DNA of 64,000 nt from Caldimonas brevitalea (lineage in GTDB: Bacteria; Pseudomonadota; Gammaproteobacteria; Burkholderiales; Burkholderiaceae_C). This document shows, piece by piece, positions 18,136 through 26,729 of the stretch. Made by a program: the position numbers and the translations under genes. Numbering within the stretch: position 1 is the stretch's first letter; each line of letters starts with the position of its first letter. The notes beneath the pieces were generated by a model that searched no databases, was not told the DNA's origin, and saw only the letters and a list, made by a program, of their open reading frames with translations. The stretch covers positions 3,534,001 through 3,598,000 of the forward strand of contig NZ_CP011371.1 of NCBI RefSeq assembly GCF_001017435.1, given 5' to 3'.

Positions 18136-18584
18136 ACACCTCACCCTTTCCGATGCGCCGCCGTCTTGCCCCGAGCCGTGGCTTCACCCTGCTGGAGCTC
18201 CTCATCGTCCTCGTGATCATGGGCCTCATCATGGCGGTCGTCACGCCACAGGTAATGAACATGTTTTCGGGTGCGAAGACCGATGCGGCGGCGCTGCAGG
18301 TCGAAACGCTGACCACTGCGATCAATTACTATCACATGGACACGCGCAGCTACCCGGACACCGAACAGGGTCTGGCGGCCCTGCTGAAGGCGCCCAGCGG
18401 CGTGCAACGCTGGAATGGCCCGTACGTGCGCAAGCGCCAGCATCTGGTCGACCCGTGGGGCAGGCCTTATCGCTACCGATATCCGGGACAACACGGAACG
18501 GTCGACGTCTACACCCTCGGTGCGGACGATCGTGAAGGGGGGGAGGGAGAAAATGCCGACGTCGGCAATTGGGATGCGCCGTGA
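18132..18584 (+). CDS. gspG: Major pseudopilin GspG
   Basis: 150 residues from TTG 18132 (overlapping the gspF stop) or 143 from ATG 18153. Prepilin peptidase cleavage site G/FTLLEL with Glu at +5, then the hydrophobic helix. The C-terminal part has the GspG hallmarks YPDTEQGLAALL, GPYV and DPWGRPYRY and the acidic calcium-binding tail (LGADDREGG). It builds the pseudopilus that pushes substrates through the secretin. Confidence 0.96.
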   Translation: MNTSPFPMRRRLAPSRGFTLLELLIVLVIMGLIMAVVTPQVMNMFSGAKTDAAALQVETLTTAINYYHMDTRSYPDTEQGLAALLKAPSGVQRWNGPYVRKRQHLVDPWGRPYRYRYPGQHGTVDVYTLGADDREGGEGENADVGNWDAP

Positions 18585-18957
18585 AGCCGGCTTCACGCTG
18601 CTCGAGATGTTGGTCGTGGTCGCGGTGATCGCGATCCTCACCTCGATCGGCGCACAAACCTTGTTTCGCTCGGGGAGCGAGCTGGATCGGCAAGTGGCAC
18701 GTGTCGAACGGCGGCTGCAGGCCGCGCGCCTGCAAGCGCGCACGACCGGCAGCACCGTACTCCTGCCCTGTCAGGCGCTCGCCACGGCGAGCAACTCTCG
18801 ACTGAGCTGCCGGCGCGACGGCGCGCCCTTGCCCGCGCTCGCGTTCTACCCCGACGGTTCGACGAGCGGCGGCGCGCTCGACATCGACACGGACAGCGAC
18901 GGCGCCCGGCTCTCGCTGGACTGGCTCTCAGGAGGGGTCGTGCGTGACCACCGCTAG
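18553..18957 (+). CDS. gspH: Minor pseudopilin GspH
   Basis: 134 residues from ATG 18553, preceded by GGAGGGAGAAA; overlaps the 3' end of gspG by 32 bp. Prepilin signal REAG/FTLLEM followed by a hydrophobic helix, then a short beta-rich domain as in GspH. The longer upstream frame overlaps gspG more deeply and lacks a ribosome site. Confidence 0.88.
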   Translation: MPTSAIGMRREAGFTLLEMLVVVAVIAILTSIGAQTLFRSGSELDRQVARVERRLQAARLQARTTGSTVLLPCQALATASNSRLSCRRDGAPLPALAFYPDGSTSGGALDIDTDSDGARLSLDWLSGGVVRDHR

Positions 18958-19333
18958 CGCATCCCGCGGCGCCCGCGGCTTCAGTCTCCTGGAAGTGCTG
19001 GTGGCACTGGCGATCTGTGCGCTGATGCTCGCCGCCTTGCTGCCGGCTTCGGTGGCAGCCGTCGAGCGGCTGGAGCATGCTTCCGAGCAGGGCCGGTCGC
19101 TGCGCCTGGCGCGCTCGATACTCGAGCGGCATGCGGCGGCCGCTCGCATCGCGGAAGGTGCGTCGCAAGGACGTCAGGGCGGCCTGAACTGGAAGGTGCA
19201 GGTGGAACGGCTGCAGCCCCAGTCCGAGCAAGCCAACTTGCTGGTGCTCCGGCGCATACGCGTGGACGTCACACCCGAGGGCTCGGCGTCGACGGTGTCG
19301 CTGACCGCGTACCGGGTCGGAGAGCCGTCATGA
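18944..19333 (+). CDS. gspI: Minor pseudopilin GspI
   Basis: 129 residues from GTG 18944 with AGGAGGGG upstream; overlaps gspH by 14 bp. Prepilin signal RGARG/FSLLEV and helix VLVALAICALMLAALLP. Forms the pseudopilus tip with GspJ and GspK. Ends in an ATGA overlap with gspJ. Confidence 0.9.
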   Translation: MTTASASRGARGFSLLEVLVALAICALMLAALLPASVAAVERLEHASEQGRSLRLARSILERHAAAARIAEGASQGRQGGLNWKVQVERLQPQSEQANLLVLRRIRVDVTPEGSASTVSLTAYRVGEPS

Positions 19334-20178
19334 GCCCCCGCACGGCCGCCCGAAGGGGCTCGCACCGCAGTGCGCAGCACGAAGGTTTTCCCATCACCCC
19401 CCGCACGGCCGCCCGAAGGGGCTCGCACCGCAGTGCGCAGCACGAAGGTTTTCCCATCACCCCCCGCACGGCCGCCCGAAGGGGCTCGCACCGCAGCGCG
19501 CAGCACGCAAGTTATCCAATGAGGGTCGCCGGGCTCGGCCGACGTGCGGCAGGCTTCACCCTCATCGAGATGCTCGCCGCGGTGGCGGTGGGCTCGCTAT
19601 TGGTGTACCTGCTGTCCCAGACCCTGACACTGACCCAGCAAGGCCTGAGCCGTGCGACCCGGCTGGGCGACCAAAGAATGCAGGAGGAGACTGCCGACCG
19701 CGTCTTGCGAGGCCTGCTCGGGCAACTGCTGCCTGCGTCTCCCGGTCGCGCCACCACCGCGTTGCACGGCTCCGCCTCGTTTGTCGAGTTCTCGACCCTG
19801 CCACCTCAGTCACGCTGGTCCGACGGGGTGCTCCAGGCCCGCCTCGCGGTCGAGCCCGACGGCCCCTCCCGCCACGCCCTGGTGTTGACGCTGACATCCC
19901 CGGCAGCCGCGCCGATGCCGCCAGCGCGTGTCGAGCGGCGCGTCCTGCTCAGCGGCCTCGCCACGGCCCGTCTCACCTACTACTACACCGACTCCGGGCG
20001 GGACCGGCTCGCCGCAACGCCCATCGACCCGCACCGCTTGCCCGAGCTGGTGGTCGCCGACTGGACCTACTCGGACGGGGGGGCCCGGCAAGGCGGCGAA
20101 ATCGCTGTACGTCCACGGGTGCAGGCGCCGGGCGACTGTGATCTCGACATGACCACCGCGACATGCAGACCCTCGTGA
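19330..20178 (+). CDS. gspJ: Minor pseudopilin GspJ with a repeat-expanded leader
   Basis: The mature part is a normal GspJ (cleavage site RAAG/FTLIEM, hydrophobic helix, then a beta-rich domain ending GDCDLDMTTATC). From ATG 19330, which overlaps the gspI stop, the leader would be about 74 residues, containing three copies of a 21-residue unit (RTAARRGSHRSAQHEGFPI plus two residues). Class III leaders are usually 6-30 residues. ATG 19519 (MRVAGLGRRAAG) would give a normal 12-residue leader, so the repeats may be untranslated spacer or an in-frame extension. The 3' end overlaps gspL by 16 bp. Confidence 0.86.
   Translation: MSPRTAARRGSHRSAQHEGFPITPRTAARRGSHRSAQHEGFPITPRTAARRGSHRSAQHASYPMRVAGLGRRAAGFTLIEMLAAVAVGSLLVYLLSQTLTLTQQGLSRATRLGDQRMQEETADRVLRGLLGQLLPASPGRATTALHGSASFVEFSTLPPQSRWSDGVLQARLAVEPDGPSRHALVLTLTSPAAAPMPPARVERRVLLSGLATARLTYYYTDSGRDRLAATPIDPHRLPELVVADWTYSDGGARQGGEIAVRPRVQAPGDCDLDMTTATCRPS
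19336..19514 (+). repeat. 63-bp tandem repeat, three copies, at the gspI-gspJ junction
   Basis: The unit begins CCCCGCACGGCCGCCCGAAG. Copies at 19336-19398 and 19399-19461 look identical. The third (from 19462) is identical for about 35 bases, then diverges before ATG 19519. The period is a multiple of three and keeps frame with gspJ. The pattern suggests recent duplication of an ancestral single copy, the third. Confidence 0.95.
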
Positions 20179-21257
20179 TGCTCCTGCGCGAGCGCAGCCG
20201 TTTCCCCGTGTCGCTCCTCGCCACCGGTCTACGGTGGTGGCGCGACGAGTTGATCGGGCTCGTCGAGCCGGTGCTGGAACGCTTCGGTTGGCGCTCGGTA
20301 CCCCCTCGTCTGCTCATGACAGCCGACGGCGAACTTCACCTCGCGGCAGCTCCCGAGGCGAAGCTGTCGCACGGGCAGGCGGCCAGCACCGGCAGCAGCG
20401 ACTGGCAAACTGTCTGCAGGGGGCGGCAGACCTTCGTCTGCCTGGACCCGTCCGCCGTGTTGACGCTGTCGCTGCGCCTGCCGCGCGCCGCCGCCGCTCG
20501 CTTGCGTGAGGCGGCGGGGTACCGCCTGATCACCGAGTCGCCGCTGCCGCCGGAGCAGATCTGCTTCGATGTGCGGCCCGCCCCCTCTTTGGCACACAGC
20601 TCGCCACGCCGTCACGAGCTCGATGTGGAGGTCGCGCTGTGCACCCGGGAGCGACTGCGAGCGCTCGGCGAGCGGCTGGACGCGGCCGGGGTCCAGGACC
20701 ACGTCATCGGCTACGGGACGCAACCGGACGGGCGGCCGGCGTTCGTGTTCCAGACCTCCGGCGCCGCCCAACAGGGGTCCGGCAGCGCAAGGCGGCATCG
20801 CCTGCTGGTGGCGTCCGCCCTGCTGGTCTCCCTCGCCGCCTTGCCCTTGACCTACCTGGGCGCGCACTGGCTGGCGCAGCGTGCCGAGCAAGACATCCGC
20901 GCGCTGCGTGCGGCGCAGGACGGCGTGATGAAGCTCTACGAGCAGGAAGCGGTGGTGCGTGCGGCACGCGACGAACTGCACCGGCAGACGGGCGGCGCCC
21001 AGCTGGCGGCGGTGCTCGACGACGTTGCGCGGCACCTGCCGGCATCCGCGTGGTTGCACACCGTGCGTCTGGAACAAGGCAGCCTGAAGCTGGCCGGTTC
21101 CAGCAGCGAACCGGCTGCCGTCGCACGGGCCCTCGAAGCGTCACGGCGGGTGCGTCAGGTCAAGCTCGAAGCGGTGACGGCCACCACCACCTCGCCGGAC
21201 GAGAAGGCGGTGCAATTCGAGCTCTCGGCCCTGCTGGCCGACCCGGAGCAGCCATGA
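20163..21257 (+). CDS. gspL: Type II secretion protein GspL-like
   Basis: 364 residues: an actin-like cytoplasmic domain (~1-215), one transmembrane segment (~223-245, LLVASALLVSLAALPLTYLG) and a periplasmic coiled coil plus ferredoxin-like PilN-type domain. It links GspE to the inner-membrane platform. The N-terminal part is diverged from canonical GspL. ATG 20163 overlaps gspJ; the stop overlaps the gspM start (ATGA). Confidence 0.85.
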   Translation: MQTLVMLLRERSRFPVSLLATGLRWWRDELIGLVEPVLERFGWRSVPPRLLMTADGELHLAAAPEAKLSHGQAASTGSSDWQTVCRGRQTFVCLDPSAVLTLSLRLPRAAAARLREAAGYRLITESPLPPEQICFDVRPAPSLAHSSPRRHELDVEVALCTRERLRALGERLDAAGVQDHVIGYGTQPDGRPAFVFQTSGAAQQGSGSARRHRLLVASALLVSLAALPLTYLGAHWLAQRAEQDIRALRAAQDGVMKLYEQEAVVRAARDELHRQTGGAQLAAVLDDVARHLPASAWLHTVRLEQGSLKLAGSSSEPAAVARALEASRRVRQVKLEAVTATTTSPDEKAVQFELSALLADPEQP

Positions 21258-21841
21258 CACCGCCGCGCCCCGAGATCCGCCGCCTGGCCGCCGTCGGCCT
21301 GTTGCTCCTGCTGATGCTGTCGCTCTGGAACCTCGCGCTCGCGCCGCTACATCGCGCCACCGCCGAGAAGGTCGATCAACTGCACGACCGCCGTTTCGAA
21401 CTCGAGCGCCTCACTGCGCTGGCGCGCCGCGGCGCCGCGACGACACCCGAGGCACTGCAAGCCGAGCGGGACGAACTGCTGACCCAGCTGTACAGCGGCA
21501 CCACCGACGCCGACGTCGAGTCCCGATTCATCGCCGGCATCAATGCGCTCTTGCAGACCTCGGAGGTGCGGCTGGTCCACCTGAAGGCCGGCAGCGTGGG
21601 ACGCACCGGCCCCTTGCTGCGCCTGTCGGTCGACATGCAGTTGGCTGGCACCGAAGCCCAACTGGTTGGGTTGCTGTCCGCCCTGCATCACCATCGCCCG
21701 CGTTTGATCGTCGATCGAGCCGCACTGGTCTCGCCGAGCGCAGGGGCCGGGGTCGACACGCCCGCACCCGAGCTGGCGGTCGAACTGCGCGTGGCCGGCT
21801 TCGGCCTCGTCGAGGCCAAACCCACGAGGGCGACACCATGA
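21254..21841 (+). CDS. gspM: Type II secretion protein GspM, subtype b-like
   Basis: 195 residues: an N-terminal membrane helix (LAAVGLLLLLMLSLWNLALAP), a coiled coil (~38-80) and a ferredoxin-like domain (~95-185) with repeated short beta strands. It pairs with GspL in the platform. ATG 21254 overlaps the gspL stop and the 3' end overlaps the next gene. Subtype b is suggested by the length and the long coiled linker. Confidence 0.82.
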   Translation: MTPPRPEIRRLAAVGLLLLLMLSLWNLALAPLHRATAEKVDQLHDRRFELERLTALARRGAATTPEALQAERDELLTQLYSGTTDADVESRFIAGINALLQTSEVRLVHLKAGSVGRTGPLLRLSVDMQLAGTEAQLVGLLSALHHHRPRLIVDRAALVSPSAGAGVDTPAPELAVELRVAGFGLVEAKPTRATP

Positions 21842-22353
21842 AACGCTGGCCCAAGCTGACCCTGGCGTTGTGCTGCGTGAACCTGGCCGCGGCGCTCGGT
21901 GCCGGCGGCTTCGTCTTGTCCTCGCTCTCGACGGTGCCGACCGCGGCCGGCCGCGAGACTCCCCCTGCTGCCGACGCCGCGCCCACACCGCGGCTTGCGG
22001 CCCAGCCGCTGTCGACCGATGCTTGGTCCGCCAGTCCCTTGTTCACCGCCAGCCGAAAACCACCGGCACCGGTGGCAGCGCCGACCGAGCCGGTCAGCCT
22101 GCCGCCCTCGCCTCGCCTGGTCGGCATCGTCACCGACGGTGCGCGCGGGCGCCGCGCACTGCTGGAAAGCCCCGATGCCACGACCCGCCAGTTGCTCGCC
22201 GTCGGACAGGAGAGCGGCGGCTGGCGCGTCATCGCGATCGACCGCCGCTCCATCAGACTCACACCTTCGGATGCCGGCAGCGCCGAGACCGGAGCTGAGA
22301 CGACCCTTCGTTTGCCGTCCCTGGATACACCGGCGACCGTTCCTCATGACTGA
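21838..22353 (+). CDS. T2SS GspC/GspN-like inner-membrane protein (HR domain)
   Basis: 171 residues: one N-terminal transmembrane helix (LALCCVNLAAALGAGGFVL), a Pro/Ala-rich linker (~35-90) and a small beta domain (PRLVGIVTDGARGRRALLE ... GWRVIAIDRRSIRLT) that resembles the homology region with which GspC contacts the secretin. No PDZ domain follows, so it is shorter than classical GspC. Its position between gspM and gspD supports a coupling role. Start and stop both overlap neighbours. Confidence 0.72.
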   Translation: MKRWPKLTLALCCVNLAAALGAGGFVLSSLSTVPTAAGRETPPAADAAPTPRLAAQPLSTDAWSASPLFTASRKPPAPVAAPTEPVSLPPSPRLVGIVTDGARGRRALLESPDATTRQLLAVGQESGGWRVIAIDRRSIRLTPSDAGSAETGAETTLRLPSLDTPATVPHD

Positions 22354-24445
22354 TCACACCAACGCCCCCCGGTGGGCTTTTTGTCTGCTGCTGTCCTGCC
22401 TGTTGGGCGCCTGCAGCACTCCGCCTCCGCCCGCAAAACGGCCGCCCCCTGCCTGGAAGGCGATTCCTCCGCCGACCACGCCGCCCGTCGGCGCAGCCCA
22501 ACACGAGGTCGCCATCGACCCGACGGCGCCGCAGCGCCGCACCGACTACCTCGACGCCCTACCTGCCTTGCCTGAAGGCGGCCCCACCGCCGCTGCGCCG
22601 GCGTCACGCCGGGGCGAGACCTATGAACTGAACTTCCAGGACGCCGACCTGCGAGGCGTGATCGACGCGGTGCTCGGAGAGATGCTCAAGGTCGATTACG
22701 TCATCGCCCCGACGGTGCAGGGGCGCATCACCTTGAAGACGGCCCGCCCGGTCGGGCGAGCCTCGCTGCTGCCGGCGCTGGAAGCGGCCTTGGCGTCGGT
22801 GTCGGTGGCCATCGTCAAGACCGATCAGGCGTACCAGGTGCTGCCGCTGGAAGAAGCACCGCGCCGTGTGCGAGGGGCACAACGCATGACGAGCGGCACA
22901 CCCAGCACGCCGGGTTTCGCGGTCGAGATCGTTCCGCTGCGCTACGTCAATGCCAACGAGATGAAGGGCCTGCTCGAGACCTTCGTTCCCAAGGGCAGCG
23001 TCTTGCAGGCCGACGCCAACCTCGGCCATGTCGTGATCGCCGGCAGCAGCCAGGACCGTGCGGCCATCGCACGCACGGTGGAGACCTTCGATGTCGACTG
23101 GATGCGGGGGATGACCTTTGCCGTCTACCGGCTCGAACAGGCGCGCCCGGAGACGCTGGTGGCGGAGTTGCGGACCATCTTCCAGGGCCCGCAAGACCTG
23201 TTCACCCACCGCATCCGTCTGGTGCCGCTGGAGCGGACACGCTCGGTGCTGGGCATGGCGCGCAACAAGGCCGACCTGGAACTGCTGGAGCAATGGATCG
23301 CCCGCCTGGACGTCTCGAACGGCGGCGACCGCAAGATATTTGTCTACAACGTGCAGAACGGCAACGCCAAGGAACTGGTGGCCTCGCTGCGCCAGGTGCT
23401 GACGGGTGAGCAAGGCGCGCCGGAGACGACAGGCGCGAGCGCCAAGAGCGGCACCGTCACGACAGCGAGCGGCGCCAACAGCCTCTCCGCACCGCCGGGC
23501 TCGCCATTGTCGGCGCAGGCCGGTGGTGGCGATCTCGCCCGCCTGGTCGCGATCGAGGAGAACAACTCCTTGTTGTTCCATGGCACCGACCAGGAGTACC
23601 GTGTGATCCGCGAGGCGCTGCGCCAGATCGACGTGCTGCCCCGGCAGGTGATGATCGAAGCCATTCTCGCGGAGGTGACGCTGAACGACAGCCTGCGCTA
23701 TGGCGTGCAGTGGTTCTTCGATTCCGGCGAGAACACGGTCACGCTCAGCGCCGCGGGCGGCGGCGCCGTGGCCTCGCAGTTTCCCGGCTTCTCTTATGTG
23801 TACTCGGGCCGCGCCGATGCGCGGGTGGTGCTCAACGCATTGCAGGCCAAAACCGAGGTGCGCATTCTGTCGGCACCGAAGATCTCGGTGCTCAACAACC
23901 AGAAGGCCAGCCTGCAGGTCGGTGACCAGGTGCCGATCATCACGCAAACCTCGCAGAGCACCGGCGCCCCCGGTGCTCCAGTGGTGAGTTCCGTCGAGAT
24001 GCGCGACACCGGCGTCATCCTCGAGGTGACACCGCGTGTCAACGACAACGGCAACGTCATCCTCGACGTGATGCAAGAGGTCAGCGAGGTGGCGCAAACC
24101 ACGTCATCCGGCATCGATTCGCCGACCATCCAGCGTCGCAAGATCCACAGCGTCGTGGCCACGCGGGACGGCTTCACCGTCGCGCTCGGCGGCCTCATCC
24201 GCGAAAACGGCGCCCGCGGCACCGGTGGGGTGCCAGTGTTGAAGGATCTGCCGGTCCTCGGGCATGCCTTCAAGAACACCACCGTCGATTCACGCCGCAC
24301 CGAGCTGGTCGTGCTGCTGGTGCCACACGTGATGCGCAACCAGGCCGAAACGCAGGCCGTCGTCGACGCACTGATCGACGGTTTCGATGCCGCAGGACGT
24401 CTCGCCGACCATGCCGCACCCTTGCTCCCGCAGCCACCCAAGTAG
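22346..24445 (+). CDS. gspD: Type II secretion outer-membrane secretin GspD
   Basis: 699 residues with a lipoprotein signal (lipobox LLGAC, Cys23). An N0 domain (YELNFQDADLRGVIDAVL, ~95) precedes N1-N3 repeats with a Ser/Gly-rich N3 loop (~375-400). The secretin core begins near VMIEAILAEVTL and contains VPIITQT and the late motif RTELVVLLVPHVM. It forms the outer-membrane channel. A lipidated secretin may not need a separate pilotin. ATG 22346 overlaps the previous gene by 8 bp. Confidence 0.95.
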   Translation: MTDHTNAPRWAFCLLLSCLLGACSTPPPPAKRPPPAWKAIPPPTTPPVGAAQHEVAIDPTAPQRRTDYLDALPALPEGGPTAAAPASRRGETYELNFQDADLRGVIDAVLGEMLKVDYVIAPTVQGRITLKTARPVGRASLLPALEAALASVSVAIVKTDQAYQVLPLEEAPRRVRGAQRMTSGTPSTPGFAVEIVPLRYVNANEMKGLLETFVPKGSVLQADANLGHVVIAGSSQDRAAIARTVETFDVDWMRGMTFAVYRLEQARPETLVAELRTIFQGPQDLFTHRIRLVPLERTRSVLGMARNKADLELLEQWIARLDVSNGGDRKIFVYNVQNGNAKELVASLRQVLTGEQGAPETTGASAKSGTVTTASGANSLSAPPGSPLSAQAGGGDLARLVAIEENNSLLFHGTDQEYRVIREALRQIDVLPRQVMIEAILAEVTLNDSLRYGVQWFFDSGENTVTLSAAGGGAVASQFPGFSYVYSGRADARVVLNALQAKTEVRILSAPKISVLNNQKASLQVGDQVPIITQTSQSTGAPGAPVVSSVEMRDTGVILEVTPRVNDNGNVILDVMQEVSEVAQTTSSGIDSPTIQRRKIHSVVATRDGFTVALGGLIRENGARGTGGVPVLKDLPVLGHAFKNTTVDSRRTELVVLLVPHVMRNQAETQAVVDALIDGFDAAGRLADHAAPLLPQPPK

Positions 24446-25199
24446 CGGCTTCGTGCTGCTGCACGCCTTGTGGCTCCTGCTGGCCGCTTGCGCGGCCCTG
24501 ACCACCATGCTGACCCTTGCGTCACGCGCGGCATTGGAGACCGGTGCCGCCGAGCAGCAAGTGCAGACCGAGTTGGCGCAGGAGTCCGCGGTCGAGCAAG
24601 TCATCTACGAGTTGGTGACACAGGGCCAGGTCAGCCCCTGGCTGCAGGGGCCACAGACTGGTCGGCGTCTTGAGATCGGCGCCCAGGCGGTGGACGTCAC
24701 CGTGCAACACGTCGCCGGTCTGCTCGATGCCGGCATGGCCGACGCCAAGGTCGCCGCCACCCTCCTGGCCGCCCGCCTCGGGCGCGATGCGTCGCCGGTG
24801 CTGCAGCGGCTGCTCGACGCCCGGGCTCGTCGCGGCGCGCGCCCGTTCGGCTCGTATGCCGAATTGCAGGCCGTCTTGCAACTCGCGGACGAACAGTTTG
24901 CGTGCCTCTATCCGGACCTCACGCTGTTCTCCGGCCGGTCCGAACCCGACCCTGAGCACGCCGCACCGCGCCTGAGACAGCTGCTGCGCCTGGCACCCCG
25001 CCAGGCGTCCGGGCCTTCCGCAATGGAGGCGCAGGCGACGCCGGCTGGTTCGACCTTCCGTTTGCTGGCGACCCCGGTAGGGACTGGGGGTCAGGCGCTG
25101 GTGGCCGAAGTCGCGATCACCGGCCTTGTCCGGCCCAGCCACCTGGTCCGCAGCTGGACCTTCCGGCCGCAACGCGCTGCAACCGACCCTTGCGGCTGA
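24411..25199 (+). CDS. gspK: Minor pseudopilin GspK-like
   Basis: 262 residues from ATG 24411 (an alternative ATG at 24387 adds eight). Cleavage site HPSSG/FVLLHALW, without the usual Glu at +5, as is typical of GspK, then a helix and a mostly helical domain with the GspK-type DAG/AxV insertion (AGLLDAGMADAKVAATLLAARLG). It is expected to cap the pseudopilus tip. It is placed after gspD at the operon end instead of after gspJ, which is unusual. It overlaps gspD. Confidence 0.85.
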   Translation: MPHPCSRSHPSSGFVLLHALWLLLAACAALTTMLTLASRAALETGAAEQQVQTELAQESAVEQVIYELVTQGQVSPWLQGPQTGRRLEIGAQAVDVTVQHVAGLLDAGMADAKVAATLLAARLGRDASPVLQRLLDARARRGARPFGSYAELQAVLQLADEQFACLYPDLTLFSGRSEPDPEHAAPRLRQLLRLAPRQASGPSAMEAQATPAGSTFRLLATPVGTGGQALVAEVAITGLVRPSHLVRSWTFRPQRAATDPCG

Positions 25200-25235
25200 A
25201 GACGGGCGCAGGCGGACAGGACGGGATCGCCCGGG

Positions 25236-26729
25236 TCAGTCCAGCACGGCCCCCGGGTACAACCGCCACAACAGCGTCCGACTCACCTCCACCAGCCACG
25301 CTTGCAAGCGCGCCACCAGTTCGCCCGCATCCTGCGGCCCGGCGCCCGCCTGCCGCAGCGACTGCAGTTCGACCCACATCGCCTGCAAGGCCTCATGGCG
25401 CTCCGCCACCACGGCCTGCACGCTGTCCTGCCAGAAGGCCGGTCCTTCCTCTTCGGCCCATGGGCCGCGGCCCCGCCCGTAGTGCGCCACCGCCAAATAG
25501 CCCAGCAAGGCCGAGCGCACCTGCTCGTCCAGCACCTCGGGCGCCCAGCCTAACGTCGGCGTCTCGACCCCGCGCAGCAGGTTGAAGCCGCGCGCCAGGC
25601 CCGCCGCGCCCAAGGCCCCGAGCAACCCGCCCGCGAGCAAGCCGCCACCCAGCGTCATGCCGCCGCTCAGCACATCCGCCTTCAGCCCCGCGAGCGCACC
25701 CGCCACCGCACCGCCCCAGACGGCCGCCCGGCCCTCGTTCACCGGTTCCTGCACCGCGTAGTGCTCGGCCAGACGGGTGAGCACCACGTCGGTCGCATGT
25801 CCTTCCAGGCGGTGCAGATCGATCAAACGGTCGGTGCACTGGCGGATGTCCTCGGCGAGCCGGGCCGCCAGCCTTTGCATCGCCAGTTCACGCGGGGTCG
25901 ATGCCCCCTCGCGGCGCAGCCCGAGCAAAGCGCCGACGTCCCGCAAGCGCCCGCCCAGGCCGCCGTCCTCGATGGCTTCGCGATCCAGCGCAGCCCGCAC
26001 CAGGCGCTGCGCCAACACCGCCATCGACGCGTGCCAGGTGGCGCTGCTGCGCTGGCGCCAGGCGGCGCGCAGGCGGTCGAAGGCCGCATGGCGGTCGGCC
26101 GGCAGCACGCCGGCCACGGCGCCCAGCAGCGCATCTTCCTGTACCCAGCAGCGTGCAAACGCATCCAGCGCCAGCACCTGCCGCACGCAGCGGGCCTCGG
26201 CGGTGCGGCGGCGCCAGCGTTCCAACTCCTGCGTTTCGGCCGCCGGCGTCTGCGGGCGGCCCAGCTGGTTGAGCAGCACCACCACCGGCTTCGCCGCCAG
26301 GTCGAGCACCTCCAACTCGGCGTCCAGATAGCCCACGTCTTCGGGGGTTTCGGCGGCATTGACGAGGTAGAGCACCACGTCCGCCTGCTCCAGCACGTTG
26401 CGCACGGCACGCTGGCCGGACCAGAAGGCACGGTCGCGAAAGCGGTCCCAGACCTCGGTCATGAACCAGCCCAGCGGATTGCCGGCTTGCGCCAGCCGAC
26501 GCGCCAGCCGCACGCTGTCGCCGAAGCCGGGCGTGTCCCACAGTTGCAAGCGATCGCCGGCTGGTGATTCGATCATCGTGTACGGCTCGGCCTCGCGGGT
26601 CACGTGGGCCTCGTCGCGCACCTCGCCGATGTCGGCGCGCAGCAGCGTGCGCGCCAAGGTGGTCTTGCCCACGTTGGTGTGCGAGATGAGGCTGAGCCCC
26701 AAGGTCTGGGGATCGAGGTCGTCGCTCAC
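25236..26729 (-). CDS. DUF3482-type GTPase
   Basis: 497 residues. Em-Era-type GTPase domain at the N-terminus: P-loop SHTNVGKTT (16-24; the first Gly of GxxxxGKT is Ser here), G3 DTPGFGD (~64-70) and G4-like LLNQLG. The C-terminal DUF3482 region contains a Gly/Ala-rich hydrophobic stretch (~365-410) that could insert in membrane. GTG 26729 overlaps the stop of the upstream DUF2868 gene. The two families are almost always adjacent; their cellular role is unknown. Convergent with gspK, 36 bp away. Confidence 0.88.
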   Translation of the reverse strand: MSDDLDPQTLGLSLISHTNVGKTTLARTLLRADIGEVRDEAHVTREAEPYTMIESPAGDRLQLWDTPGFGDSVRLARRLAQAGNPLGWFMTEVWDRFRDRAFWSGQRAVRNVLEQADVVLYLVNAAETPEDVGYLDAELEVLDLAAKPVVVLLNQLGRPQTPAAETQELERWRRRTAEARCVRQVLALDAFARCWVQEDALLGAVAGVLPADRHAAFDRLRAAWRQRSSATWHASMAVLAQRLVRAALDREAIEDGGLGGRLRDVGALLGLRREGASTPRELAMQRLAARLAEDIRQCTDRLIDLHRLEGHATDVVLTRLAEHYAVQEPVNEGRAAVWGGAVAGALAGLKADVLSGGMTLGGGLLAGGLLGALGAAGLARGFNLLRGVETPTLGWAPEVLDEQVRSALLGYLAVAHYGRGRGPWAEEEGPAFWQDSVQAVVAERHEALQAMWVELQSLRQAGAGPQDAGELVARLQAWLVEVSRTLLWRLYPGAVLD

